From: Vicinamibacteria bacterium
Lineage (GTDB): Bacteria > Acidobacteriota > Vicinamibacteria > Fen-336
Assembly (NCBI GenBank): GCA_025994075.1
Contig: JAMQGV010000040.1
Span: 122,357-186,356, forward strand
Direction of reading: 5' to 3'
Length of the DNA stretch: 64,000 bases
The notes below the pieces were generated by a model. The model was given only the letters and a program-made list of their open reading frames with translations. It was not told where the DNA came from and did not search any database. Numbering within the stretch: position 1 is the stretch's first letter; each line of letters opens with the position of its first letter. Shown in pieces: positions 1 to 8,941 of this stretch. Both the position numbers and the translations under genes were made by a program.

Positions 1-93
1 ACTTTCCTGATCGTGTGGGCGGCGCTGCTCCTGGTCTGGATGGGCCTGGGCCTGCCGGTCGGCCCGGGCGCGGGCCTGTACCTGGGCCAGTAG
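1..93 (+). CDS. C-terminal end of a membrane transporter (AbgT-like?)
   Basis: Open from the first base to a TAG at 91-93, giving the last 30 residues of a protein that begins outside the window. It has one hydrophobic helix rich in L, V, W and A, followed by a GLPVGPGAG motif and a short polar end. A terminal helix followed by a GLPxGPGA-like tail is what I recall for the AbgT (p-aminobenzoyl-glutamate transporter) family. That assignment rests on memory of a short motif and is tentative; membrane location is the firmer part. Confidence 0.4.
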   Translation, partial: TFLIVWAALLLVWMGLGLPVGPGAGLYLGQ

Positions 94-175
94 CCGCTTC
101 ACACCGTTTTGCTCGGCGCGGGAGCAGGCGGGGCCGAGAATGGGGCACTTTCCAGGAAGTCGAGAGGTGACCCCG

Positions 176-1303
176 ATGAAGGCCCTGGTTCTCGCGTCCG
201 CCGCTGCGCTGGCGACGGCGGTCCCGCTCCACGCCGAGCCCCGCGTCGTCGACCTGAAGGCGCCCGACGGGATCACGCTCAAGGCCAGCTACTTCCCTGC
301 CGCCGCGCCGGGCCCCGGCGTGCTGCTGCTGCACATGTGCAACAGCCGGCGCCAGGTGTGGGACAAGCTGGCGGGCATGCTGGTGGAGCGCGGAATGCAC
401 GTGCTCACGCTCGACTACCGCGGCTACGGCGAGAGCGGCGGCCCGCCGCAGCGCGGCCAGGACGACGCTACTCGACGCGCCGAGCGCGCGAAGTGGGCCG
501 CCGACTTCGACGTGGCCCTCGCCCACCTGCTGGCCCAGCCCGGCGTCGACCGCGCGCGGGTCGCCGCCGGCGGCGGGAGCTGCGGCGTCGACAACTCCGT
601 GCAGCTCGCGCGGCGGCATCCGCAGGTCGGCGCGCTCGTGCTCCTGGCGGGCGGCACCAACGCGGCTGGGCAGGACTTCCTCGCGCAGAACCCGGGAGTA
701 CCGATCTTCGCGTCGGCGGCCCACGACGACGGCGACGCGGTCGACGTCCTGCGCTGGCTGACCGGCTTCTCGACCCACCCGGCGACGAAGCTCGTCGAGT
801 ACCAGCGGGGCGGCCACGGCACGGACCTGTTCCCGGTGCACGCGGACCTCGAACCGGCGATCGCCGACTGGCTCGCGCAGCGGATGCTGAAGGAGCCGGC
901 GGCCGATCGTGCGGCAGGGGCGCCCGGGCCGTCGGCGCGGCTGCGGACGGGCCTCTCCGAGGCAGGCGGCGCCCGGCGCCTGCTCGAACGCTGGCGCGCG
1001 GACCACAAGACTCCGCTGGCGCCCGAGGCGGCGATCAACAACGCCGGCTACGAGCACCTCGCGGCCGGCCGCCACGCCGACGCGATCGCGTTGTTCACCC
1101 TCAACGTCGAAGCCCGCCCGCAGTCGCTGAACGCTCTCGACAGCCTGAGCGAGGCTCACGCGACGGCGGGGGACCGCGCGGCCGCGCAGGAGTGGGCGCG
1201 GCGCACCCTCGACGCGATCGCCCGCGACACGGGCACGAACGCCGAGTTCAAGCAGCAGTTGCGCCAGCTCGCCGAAGCCCGCCTTCGCGAACCCGCGAAG
1301 TAG
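176..1303 (+). CDS. Exported alpha/beta hydrolase with C-terminal TPR-like region
   Basis: 375 residues from the ATG at 176, which follows an AGAGGTGA ribosome-binding site by six bases; an upstream in-frame ATG at 140 lacks one. Residues 1-20 form a signal peptide ending in LHA. The dienelactone-hydrolase-like fold shows a nucleophile elbow GGSCG with Ser135, acidic residues near 184-187 (HDDGD) and a likely catalytic His214 in GGHGTD. After about residue 280 come helical TPR-type repeats (NAGYEHLAAGRHADAIALF). Such proteins are serine hydrolases acting in the periplasm; the substrate cannot be told. The TPR tail on a small esterase is less common and may hold it to a partner. The convergent LysE gene lies three bases beyond its stop. 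Confidence 0.8.
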   Translation: MKALVLASAAALATAVPLHAEPRVVDLKAPDGITLKASYFPAAAPGPGVLLLHMCNSRRQVWDKLAGMLVERGMHVLTLDYRGYGESGGPPQRGQDDATRRAERAKWAADFDVALAHLLAQPGVDRARVAAGGGSCGVDNSVQLARRHPQVGALVLLAGGTNAAGQDFLAQNPGVPIFASAAHDDGDAVDVLRWLTGFSTHPATKLVEYQRGGHGTDLFPVHADLEPAIADWLAQRMLKEPAADRAAGAPGPSARLRTGLSEAGGARRLLERWRADHKTPLAPEAAINNAGYEHLAAGRHADAIALFTLNVEARPQSLNALDSLSEAHATAGDRAAAQEWARRTLDAIARDTGTNAEFKQQLRQLAEARLREPAK

Positions 1304-1306
1304 CGC

Positions 1307-1918
1307 TCAGCGGCGGGAGGTCGCGAGGGCGGCGCCGAACAGGACGAACGCGGCGCCGCCCGCCCGCTGCAGGACCCGGCTGCCGGTCTCGGACGCGAAG
1401 ACGCCGCGGGCGCGCCCCGCGAGCACGGCGTACAGCGAGTGGATCGTCACGACGAGCGCGGCGTAGGTCGTCACCAGCAGCGCGAACTGGCCGGCCCCGG
1501 CGCGGGCGGGGTCGACGAACTGCGGGAACACCGACAGGAAGAAGACCAGCGCCTTCGGGTTGGTGAGCTGCAGCGACAGTCCTTCCGCGAAGCGGCGGCC
1601 GAAGGTCGCGGGGTGCGCGTCGGCGGCATCGAGCCGGATCGCGGGCGCGCGCCACAGCCGCACGCCGAGGAACACGAGGTACGCCGCGCCGAGCAGCTTG
1701 AGCACGAAGAACGCCCGCGCGGAGGTCGCCAGGATCACCCCCGCGCCCGTCGCCGAGAGCGAGGCGACGGCGAACACGCCGGCGGCGATGCCGAGGATGC
1801 CGCCGATCGCCCCGCGCCAGCCGAAGCGCAGGCCGTTGGTCAGCGTCATCACCACCCCGGGTCCCGGGCTCGCCACGGCCGCGGCCGCCACCAGCACGAA
1901 CATCGCGTAGAGCTCCAC
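1307..1918 (-). CDS. LysE/RhtB family amino-acid exporter
   Basis: 203 residues with a GTG start preceded by GGAGGACGA. The N-terminal helix contains the family signature SPGPGVV (about residues 17-23), followed by NGLRFGWRGAIGGILGI and about six membrane helices. The length is normal for LysE/RhtB translocators, inner-membrane proteins that export amino acids or related small molecules. The substrate is not predictable from sequence. It is convergent with the alpha/beta hydrolase and divergent from the ArsC-like selenoprotein, with a 92-base gap between the two starts. Confidence 0.88.
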   Translation of the reverse strand: MELYAMFVLVAAAAVASPGPGVVMTLTNGLRFGWRGAIGGILGIAAGVFAVASLSATGAGVILATSARAFFVLKLLGAAYLVFLGVRLWRAPAIRLDAADAHPATFGRRFAEGLSLQLTNPKALVFFLSVFPQFVDPARAGAGQFALLVTTYAALVVTIHSLYAVLAGRARGVFASETGSRVLQRAGGAAFVLFGAALATSRR

Positions 1919-2010
1919 TCGTCCTCCGCCAGCCCCGTGCCCGCGATTGTGCGGGGCGCCGCCTCCCGCGAGAGAATCCGGCGTTCACGCCGCTGAACCA
2001 GGAGGAGAGC

Positions 2011-2352
2011 ATGAAGGTCGACTGGAGATACCACCGCCCGGGTTGAACGACCTGCGTCCGGACGCAGGGGTTCCTTGCGAAGCAGAACGTGGACACGACG
2101 GAGCTGGTCCCGGCCAGCCGCAAGCTGGGGCTGAAGGACGGCATCGCGCTGCTGGAGGGCGCGCGGCTGCTGGTCACCTGCAAGGGCAAGAACGTCGAGC
2201 GTTTCGACCTGAAGGCGGGGCTGCCCGACAAGAAGACGCTGGAGCGGGTGCTGCTCGGCCCCACGGGCAACCTGCGCGCGCCGACCCTCAAGGTCGGCAA
2301 GACGGTGATCGTCGGCTACGACGAAGCGGTCTACCGCGAGTTCCTGGCGTAG
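2011..2352 (+). CDS. ArsC/Spx-like thioredoxin-fold protein with in-frame TGA, read as selenocysteine
   Basis: ATG at 2011 follows AGGAGGAGAGC. Codon 12 (2044-2046) is TGA, yet the same frame continues uninterrupted to TAG at 2350-2352, giving 113 residues. Around the TGA the reading is YHRPG-U-TTC: Sec12 sits exactly where ArsC/Spx-like proteins carry the first Cys of a CxxC redox motif, and the second Cys is kept as Cys15. A perfect hairpin starts four bases after the TGA. The rest (RKLGLKDG, GLPDKKTLERVLLGPTGN, APTLKVGKTVIVGYDE) matches the ArsC-like/glutaredoxin fold, with a conserved cis-Pro region near APTL. ArsC-family selenoproteins are known in bacteria. Probable role: cytosolic thiol/selenol redox enzyme, not proven arsenate reductase. 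Automatic annotation would call only a truncated downstream ORF or a pseudogene. Confidence 0.82.
2051..2068 (+). promoter_or_regulatory. Candidate bacterial SECIS hairpin
   Basis: CCTGCGT at 2051-2057 and ACGCAGG at 2062-2068 pair perfectly around a CCGG loop, four bases downstream of the in-frame TGA at 2044-2046. Bacterial SECIS elements lie just 3' of the UGA inside the coding region and expose guanines in the apical loop; this hairpin fits on position and loop GG. SelB binding is inferred, and no sel genes are in the window. Confidence 0.65.
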
Positions 2353-2357
2353 TCGTC

Positions 2358-2417
2358 GGCAGTGCCATCGCCCACGGCGTGGCTGCCGTCGGGCACTGCC
2401 ATCTGCCAGGCTAGAAT
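2358..2417 (+). promoter_or_regulatory. Inverted repeat and -10 element of the vapBC operon
   Basis: GGCAGTGCC at 2358-2366 and its exact complement GGCACTGCC at 2392-2400 flank 25 bases. A -10-like TAGAAT lies at 2412-2417, seven bases before the antitoxin ATG at 2425, and no ribosome-binding site intervenes. Toxin-antitoxin operons are usually autorepressed through palindromes at the promoter, so this is the natural operator candidate. A leaderless transcript is inferred. Confidence 0.55.
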
Positions 2418-2424
2418 GGCATTC

Positions 2425-2688
2425 ATGGAAACGACGATCGACCGTTTCGGCCGGGTCGTGATCCCGAAGCGGCTCCGGGACGAGCACGGCCTCCACGCCG
2501 GGTCCACGCTCGTCGTCGAGGAGTCGGAGGACGGGATCGTGCTGCGTCCGGCCGCCGAGGAGACGCCTCTCGTCCATCGCGGTGGGGTCCTGGTGTTCGC
2601 GGGACATGCCACGACCGACCTCCGCAACGCAGTCCGCTCTCATCGCGAAGAGCGGGTCGCGCAAGTCGGTCGCGCCCGCCGCCGTTGA
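2425..2688 (+). CDS. vapB: VapB-type antitoxin, AbrB/MazE-like DNA-binding domain
   Basis: 87 residues. Residues 1-45 form an AbrB/SpoVT swapped-hairpin domain: TTIDRFGRVVIPKRLRDEHG, then GSTLVVEE and GIVLRP. The C-terminal 40 residues are polar and Arg-rich, as expected for the part that wraps the toxin. The start at 2425 is chosen because the domain begins there; an ATG at 2416 is also in frame. The stop TGA (2686-2688) overlaps the TTG start of the PIN-domain gene, giving translational coupling. It should neutralise VapC and repress the operon. Confidence 0.87.
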   Translation: METTIDRFGRVVIPKRLRDEHGLHAGSTLVVEESEDGIVLRPAAEETPLVHRGGVLVFAGHATTDLRNAVRSHREERVAQVGRARRR

Positions 2689-3119
2689 AGGCGCTCCTCG
2701 ACACCTCGACTCTGGTCGCCGCCCTGGTCGAGGCGCACCCGGAGCACGAGCGTTGCCGCCCCTGGCTGGAGAAGGTCTGCGCGGGCGACCTGGAGCTGGT
2801 GGTGGCCGCCCACAGCCTCGCGGAGTTGTTTGCGGTCCTGTCGACGTTACCGGTTCGCCCGAAACTGACGCCCGCGCTGGCGCGGCGGCTGATCCGCGAG
2901 AACGTGGAGCGGCACGCCACCATCGCGACGCTCACTGCAACGGACCACCGCGCCGTGCTCGACGACCTCGCCGAGCGCGGCCTGTCCGGCGGCGTCGTCT
3001 ACGACGCGCTGATCGCCCGTGCAGCGGCGCGGAGCGGTGTCGACCGCCTGATCACCCTGAACGGTCGGGACTTCCGCCGTGCCTGGCCCGAGGGTGAGGG
3101 TCGGGTGATCGAACCGTAA
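2685..3119 (+). CDS. vapC: VapC-type PIN-domain ribonuclease toxin
   Basis: 144 residues from a TTG start overlapping the antitoxin stop. The PIN-domain acidic residues are present: Asp6 (LLDTS), Glu47 (SLAELFAVL), Asp107 (VYDALIARAA) and Asp120 (GVDRLITLN). The length is typical. VapC toxins are Mg-dependent RNases that cleave tRNA or rRNA and are held inactive by VapB. Nothing looks broken, so the pair is probably functional. A convergent VOC gene ends five bases downstream. Confidence 0.88.
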   Translation: MKALLDTSTLVAALVEAHPEHERCRPWLEKVCAGDLELVVAAHSLAELFAVLSTLPVRPKLTPALARRLIRENVERHATIATLTATDHRAVLDDLAERGLSGGVVYDALIARAAARSGVDRLITLNGRDFRRAWPEGEGRVIEP

Positions 3120-3123
3120 CGGG

Positions 3124-3918
3124 TCAGGCGGTCGTTTCGTCCTGCAGGGTGATCACCGAGAAGTGGGCGCCCTGGTCGTCGCGGAGCAGGGCGAAGCGGC
3201 CGACGTGGGGGATGTCCTGCGGCGCGACCACGGCCGAGCCGCCGAGGGCGGCCGCGCGGGCGGCGGTCGCGTCGCAGTCGGCGACCCGGAAGTACGGCAT
3301 CAGGTGGCCCGGCATGTCGCCCCACTCGTCGCCGCGCATCGGCAGGATGCCGCCGATCGGCTGGTCCTCGCGGTAGATCTCCAGGTATTCGACAGTCGCC
3401 GTGTCCGACGTCTTCCACGTCCACCCGAAGAGGCCGCCGTAGAAGGCCTGCGCAGCCGCCGGGTCACGGGTCACGATCTCCGTCCAGCACAGCGTGTTCT
3501 CTTCGCCGACCAGGCGCGCGCCGATGTGGCCGCGCGCCTCCCACAGCGCGAAGACCGGCCCCGTGGGATCTTGCACGACCGCCATCCGCCCGATCCCCTC
3601 GACGTCGAAGGGCCCGTACAGCACGGTCCCGCCCAGTTCTTTCGCCCGCTGCGCCGACGCGTCGGTGGACGCCGTCGAGATGTAGCTCATGAAGTGGGAC
3701 GGGATCCCCTGCGCGATCTCATGCGGGCTCAGCGTGCGCAGCGCAGCGACGTCGAGGGCGCCCTTCCGCAGCAGCGTGTAGGTGCCGCCGGCGCTCGGCA
3801 CGTCGAACGCCGTCCAGCCGACCAGGCCGCCGTAGAAGGCCTTGGCCTTCGCCGAGTCCGGCGTGGCGAGCTCGGGCCAGCAGAAGGACCCCGGCAGAAG
3901 CTCCGTGCGTTCGGGCAT
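3124..3918 (-). CDS. Two-domain VOC (glyoxalase-fold) protein
   Basis: 264 residues with an ATG start preceded by GAGGAGGT. Two vicinal-oxygen-chelate domains lie in tandem: residues about 8-125 (CWPELATPDSAKAKAFYGGL ... GPVFALWE) and about 140-260 (CWTEIVTRDPAAAQAFYGGLFGW ... GAHFSVITL). The family includes glyoxalases, dioxygenases and resistance proteins. Here the usual His/Glu metal ligands are not fully conserved at the domain starts, so enzymatic activity is uncertain. A TAGGAT -10-like hexamer lies at 3957-3952 on the minus strand, divergent from the histidine kinase gene. Confidence 0.85.
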   Translation of the reverse strand: MPERTELLPGSFCWPELATPDSAKAKAFYGGLVGWTAFDVPSAGGTYTLLRKGALDVAALRTLSPHEIAQGIPSHFMSYISTASTDASAQRAKELGGTVLYGPFDVEGIGRMAVVQDPTGPVFALWEARGHIGARLVGEENTLCWTEIVTRDPAAAQAFYGGLFGWTWKTSDTATVEYLEIYREDQPIGGILPMRGDEWGDMPGHLMPYFRVADCDATAARAAALGGSAVVAPQDIPHVGRFALLRDDQGAHFSVITLQDETTA

Positions 3919-4064
3919 GCGACCTCCTCGGTTCGTGGTGCGGATTCGTGGATCCTACGCCTCGCGACCGAGGCCGGGTGCGCGACGCAGGGCGGGGCCT
4001 GGCATGGATCTCGCTCATTCGGGCCTCGAGGGGCGATTTTCTGCGCCCATCACGAGGAGGCCCC

Positions 4065-5800
4065 CTGGAGCGGACGGGGAACGGACGACCGCTGACGGCG
4101 CTCGCGGCGCTGGCCGCCGCGTTGCTGCTGGGAGTCGTCTGGGTCGACCACCAGCGCACGCGGGCCGAGTTGCTGGCCCTGCTGCGCGACCACGCCGCCT
4201 CCCTGCGCTCCACGCTCGCCGCGGCAGCGCGCTCGAACCGCGAGGCCGAGCGGCTCGTCGAGCAGCAGCTCGCCGCCCGCCTGCTCGACAACGCCCGCTT
4301 CCTCGCCGCCCTCGACGCGCGCGCACCGCTCGACGACGCGCGGCTGGCGGCCCTCGCCGAAGAAGGAGGCCTGTTCCGCATCACGGTGTTCGACGCGCGG
4401 GGAGAGCTGGAGCGCGCGAGCGGCAATCGCGGTGGCCCCCACGGCACGGCGGGCGGCGGTCCGGGGCGCGGTCTCGGGCGCGGCCCGGGCGGCGGCGGAC
4501 CGTGGGCGGGCGGGCGCGGCCCCGGCGGGCCCGGGGGCGCGGGTGCGGGCAGCGGCCTGCTGCCGCGACTGCTGGCGGGCGAGCCGTGGGCCGTTTCCGA
4601 CATGCATGCGACGCGCTGGGGCTCGGGCGCGCGGCTCTCGGCCGGGGCGCGGCGCAGCGGAGGCGGCGCCGTGATCGTCAACGTCGACGCGGCCGAGCTG
4701 GGCGCACTGCGACGGCAGGCTTCGCTCGACGTGCTGCTGGCCGACATCGTCGCCCGCGTGCCCGAGGTCGCGTTCGTCGTCTTCGAGCAGGGCGAGCTGC
4801 GCCTGGCCCACGGCGACGCACCCGCGGAGCCGGCGGCCGGCGCGGACGAGCGCGAGGTGGAGACGCCGACCGGACCGGCCCTCGAGCTGACCGGCCCGCT
4901 CGATCTCGGTCCAGGGGCCGAGGCCACGCTGCGGCTCGGCATGCGGACCGACGGCGTGCACCGCGCCGAGCGGCGCATGCTCGTGCAGCTCGCGCTCTCG
5001 CTGTGCGCCGCGCTGGCGGTCGCCTGGCTCGGCGTCGGCAGCGCCTGGCTGCGGCGCAAGTACGCGCTGCTGGCCGCGCGCCACGCCCGCGCCGAAGAGG
5101 CGCTGCGCCGCCGCGACCGGCTGGCGGCGATGGGCGAGCTGGCGTCGACGGTCGCCCACGAGATCCGCAACCCGCTCAACGCGATCGCGATGAGCGCGCG
5201 GCGGCTGCAACGCGAGTTCGCGCCGGCCGCGGACGACGCCACCGACGCGGCCGAGCAGCGCGAGCTGCTCGAGGTCGTCGCCTCGGAGTCGCAGCGGATC
5301 GACCGCATCGTTCGCGAGTTCGTCGATTTCGCGCGGCCCGCGCCGCTCGCCCGCCGCGCCACGGACGTCGCCGCGCTGACGGCATCGGTCGGCGACGCGG
5401 CCCGGGCCCAGGCCGAAGCTCGCGGCCTCCGGTTCGAGGTGTCGTCCGCGGCCACCGGCGAGGCCGATCTCGATCCCGACCGCGTGCGCGAGGCGCTCGG
5501 CAACCTGCTGCGCAACGCGATCGAGGCGACCCCCGAGGGCGGCGCCGTGCGCTTCGTCTCGCGCGACGACGGCGAGCGCGTGGCCTGGGAAGTCGCCGAC
5601 ACCGGCCCCGGCATCCCCGACGACGTGCGCGCCCGCATCTTCGACCTCTACTACACGACCAAGCCCGACGGCACCGGCGTCGGGCTGGCGCTCTGCCACC
5701 AGGTGGTCACGGCGCACGACGGCACGATCGAGGTCGACACGGCGCCCGGCGCGGGCACGCGGATGACGGTGCTCCTGCCGCGGAAGGCGGAGGCGGCCCG

Positions 5801-5804
<4 letters not shown>
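4065..5804 (+). CDS. Membrane sensor histidine kinase with Gly-rich periplasmic insert
   Basis: The preferred start is a CTG at 4065 just after CGAGGAGG; a GTG at 3948 would add 39 unlikely Arg/Gly residues with no ribosome-binding site. From CTG the protein has 579 residues: TM1 close to the N-terminus, a periplasmic sensor region, TM2 (bases about 4978-5050), then HisKA and HATPase domains. Visible motifs are the H-box TVAHEIRNPLNA, N-box NLLRNAIEATP, G1 VADTGPGIPDD and G2 GTGVGLAL. Bases about 4428-4556 encode a low-complexity Gly/Pro/Arg insert within the sensor region. The stop overlaps the NtrC-type regulator start (ATGA), so the two are a translationally coupled pair. The stimulus is unknown, but the downstream sigma-54 envelope operon suggests an extracytoplasmic cue. 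Confidence 0.88.
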
Positions 5805-7156
<1,352 letters not shown>

Positions 7157-7161
7157 CGGCA

Positions 7162-7200
7162 CTCGACGGGAGCGTCGAGCGGACTCGACGAAATCGTCGA
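7162..7200. promoter_or_regulatory. Tandem palindromic enhancer sites for the NtrC-type regulator
   Basis: Two copies of TCGACG-N4-CGTCGA lie at 7163-7178 and 7185-7200, with centres 22 bases apart (two helical turns). They are about 100-135 bases upstream of the sigma-54 promoter at 7299. Paired palindromes at helical spacing and this distance are the usual layout of an upstream activating sequence for an NtrC-type activator. Confidence 0.75.
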
Positions 7201-7298
7201 AATTCTGCCGACGCCGCGAGGCCCGAGCCGCCCCCGTCCACACCCAAGTCACTCACAGTCAATTACTTGAGAGGCCTGGGCCGGGGCCCGGCGCGGAT

Positions 7299-7313
7299 TG
7301 GCCCGGGGCTTGC
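7299..7313 (+). promoter_or_regulatory. Sigma-54 (-24/-12) promoter
   Basis: TGGCCCG-GGGC-TTGC matches the consensus TGGCACG-N4-TTGC with the invariant GG and GC exactly 12 bases apart. A start near 7325 would give a leader of about 35 bases containing GGAGG before the ATG at 7361. It is preceded by two palindromic enhancer sites and an NtrC-type regulator gene. Confidence 0.82.
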
Positions 7314-7360
7314 CATGGAGAAGGGTGCGGGGCGAGAGAGAAGCTCCGAAGGAGGAAATC

Positions 7361-7696
7361 ATGAAGCGCATCCTGTTCCTGGGCCTGGCGGCGGCGGCGT
7401 TCACGACGATGGCGGCGGCGCAGACCCCGACCCCGGCTCCGAGCCCGGCGCAGCCGACGACCGTCGGCCCCAACTTCGTCGACGCGAACGGCGACGGCAT
7501 CTGCGACAACCGCGGCAGCGGCGCCGGCCAGAAGCGTGGCAACGGCCAGGGCAAGGGCCCGCGCGACGGCTCGGGCAACCAGGGCATGGGCCCGCGCGAC
7601 GGCAGCGGCTACGGCGCCGGCTCGGGCGCGGGCGCGGGCAACTGCACCGGCACCGGCACGGGCGCGCAGCAGCGGCGCCGCGGGGGCCGGAACTGA
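7361..7696 (+). CDS. Small exported Gly-rich protein with EF-hand-like DxNxDG motif
   Basis: 111 residues. ATG at 7361 follows GGAGGAAATC. Signal peptide residues 1-20 end in MAAA. A Pro/Thr linker follows, then FVDANGDGICDN (residues about 39-50), a calcium-binding-type DxNxDG loop with a Cys. The rest is a repetitive Gly/Arg/Asn tail containing GPRDGSG twice, one more Cys and an RRRGGRN end. It is first gene of the sigma-54 operon. I do not recognise a named family, but short exported proteins with a DGDGxCD motif occur next to DUF2202 genes in other anaerobe-type genomes. A structural or metal-binding envelope role is inferred. Confidence 0.75.
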   Translation: MKRILFLGLAAAAFTTMAAAQTPTPAPSPAQPTTVGPNFVDANGDGICDNRGSGAGQKRGNGQGKGPRDGSGNQGMGPRDGSGYGAGSGAGAGNCTGTGTGAQQRRRGGRN

Positions 7697-7718
7697 CGGC
7701 GCGGGCGAGGAGACGGCC

Positions 7719-8927
7719 ATGCCCCGCTTCCACCCCGCGCTCCTCGCCGCCGCCGCCCTGACGCTGTGGGCCGCGGCCGTGGAGGCCCAGCCGAGCTTCG
7801 ACGCCCGGCTGGGCCTCGGCCTCGACACCTGGCGCGCCGGCGCCACGACCGAGAACAAGCTGGCGTTCACCGGCACGTTCGCGCCCGAGCTGCTGTTCGC
7901 CGGCGAGCGCGGGCGCGCCTGGTACGCGCTCGACGCCGGCAACGCCGACGCCTCGGGCGACTGGACGTCCGTGCATCACGCCTTCGGTGCCCGCTGGCGG
8001 GTCGACCTCGGCGGCGACGCCGTGCAGGCGTTCGTCGGCGGCGGCCTCGACCTGCAGCGCAACGGCGACGCCTGGAGCGACTCGGACTACGACGGCGCCC
8101 ACGCGTTCTTCAACCTCGTCGGCCGACGGGTCGGGCCGCTCACCCTGCGCGGCGGCGCGCGCCTCGCGCGGCGCAGCTTCGCGGGCCTGCCGGCGCTCGA
8201 CCAGGACGAAGCGGAGGGCTTCGCCGCGGCGCTCCTCAACTTCGAATCGAAGACGACCGTGATCGCCGAGCTGCGCTACGGCGGCAAGCGCTGGGAGGGC
8301 CAGCCGGCCGGCCACGTCCCGGCCTCTTCGACCTTCGCGCCGTCCGGCAGCAGCGGCATGGGCGGCCGCGGCGCGGGCCGCGGCATCGGCGGCACGGGAG
8401 TGATGGTCCCGACCACGCCCGCGGCGATCGTCCCCGCGATCCCCGCGGCCGACGCGCGGCAGTGGACGGCGATGCTTCGCCTCGCCCAGGGCCTCGGCGA
8501 GAAGACGGGCGTGCACGTGCAGTGGCTGCAGCGCGGGCTCGACGGCGACCCCGCCCCGCTGCGGCTGGAGACGCCCGCGGGCTACTTCGACGACGGCGTG
8601 CTCGACGACCCCTACGCGAGCGAACTGCTCGCGGTGCAGGCCGGCCTCAGCCGCAACTGGGGCGACGCCACCTCGCTGCGCCTGACCGGCGAGTGGCGCC
8701 GCCGCGACTTCCCCGCCGCCGGCCTCGCCGACGCCGCGGTGCCCGCGCGCCAGGACCGCGTCTGGCGCGGCCTCGCGCGGCTGAGCCTGCCGCTCCTCGC
8801 GGAGAAGACGGGCGACTTCGCGCTCGGCCTCTCGCTCGACTACGCCTACACGGACTCGACGTCCGACGACGCGTTCTACGACTACCGCCATCACGCGGCC
8901 GGCGTCTCCCTCACGCTGTCCCGCTGA
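7719..8927 (+). CDS. Outer-membrane beta-barrel protein
   Basis: 402 residues from the ATG at 7719 (upstream GGCGAGGAGACGGCC). The signal peptide ends AAAVEAQ. The rest alternates polar and hydrophobic residues in short strands (ARLGLGLDTW, VHHAFGARWRVDLGG, SLRLTGEWRRRDF) and ends VSLTLSR, as in beta-barrels. A Gly/Met-rich loop lies around residues 205-225. No catalytic motif is seen. It is the second gene of the sigma-54 operon, 22 bases after the Gly-rich protein. It could be a pore or an assembly/anchoring barrel for the co-expressed exported proteins. Confidence 0.75.
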   Translation: MPRFHPALLAAAALTLWAAAVEAQPSFDARLGLGLDTWRAGATTENKLAFTGTFAPELLFAGERGRAWYALDAGNADASGDWTSVHHAFGARWRVDLGGDAVQAFVGGGLDLQRNGDAWSDSDYDGAHAFFNLVGRRVGPLTLRGGARLARRSFAGLPALDQDEAEGFAAALLNFESKTTVIAELRYGGKRWEGQPAGHVPASSTFAPSGSSGMGGRGAGRGIGGTGVMVPTTPAAIVPAIPAADARQWTAMLRLAQGLGEKTGVHVQWLQRGLDGDPAPLRLETPAGYFDDGVLDDPYASELLAVQAGLSRNWGDATSLRLTGEWRRRDFPAAGLADAAVPARQDRVWRGLARLSLPLLAEKTGDFALGLSLDYAYTDSTSDDAFYDYRHHAAGVSLTLSR

Positions 8928-8941
8928 GAGGAAGCAAGACC

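Noticed and set aside
109..1566. Long Arg/Ala-rich open frames on both strands across the window, such as this one and 1598- to 1699-residue examples elsewhere
   Set aside because: They are off-frame or antisense shadows produced by high GC at third positions; they lack ribosome-binding sites and domains and overlap recognised genes.
2044..2046. TGA in the ArsC-like gene as a frameshift, nonsense mutation or pseudogene
   Set aside because: The frame is intact on both sides, the residue replaced is the redox Cys, and a hairpin follows, which is the pattern of Sec insertion rather than decay. Sequencing error remains a lesser alternative.
3948..4064. Longer N-terminus of the histidine kinase from the GTG at 3948
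   Set aside because: The extra 39 residues are Arg/Gly-rich with no ribosome-binding site, while GAGGAGG precedes the CTG at 4065.
7157..7360. A small RNA or extra short gene in the gap before the Gly-rich protein
   Set aside because: The gap is fully explained by the enhancer sites, the sigma-54 promoter and a leader; no ORF with a ribosome-binding site is evident.
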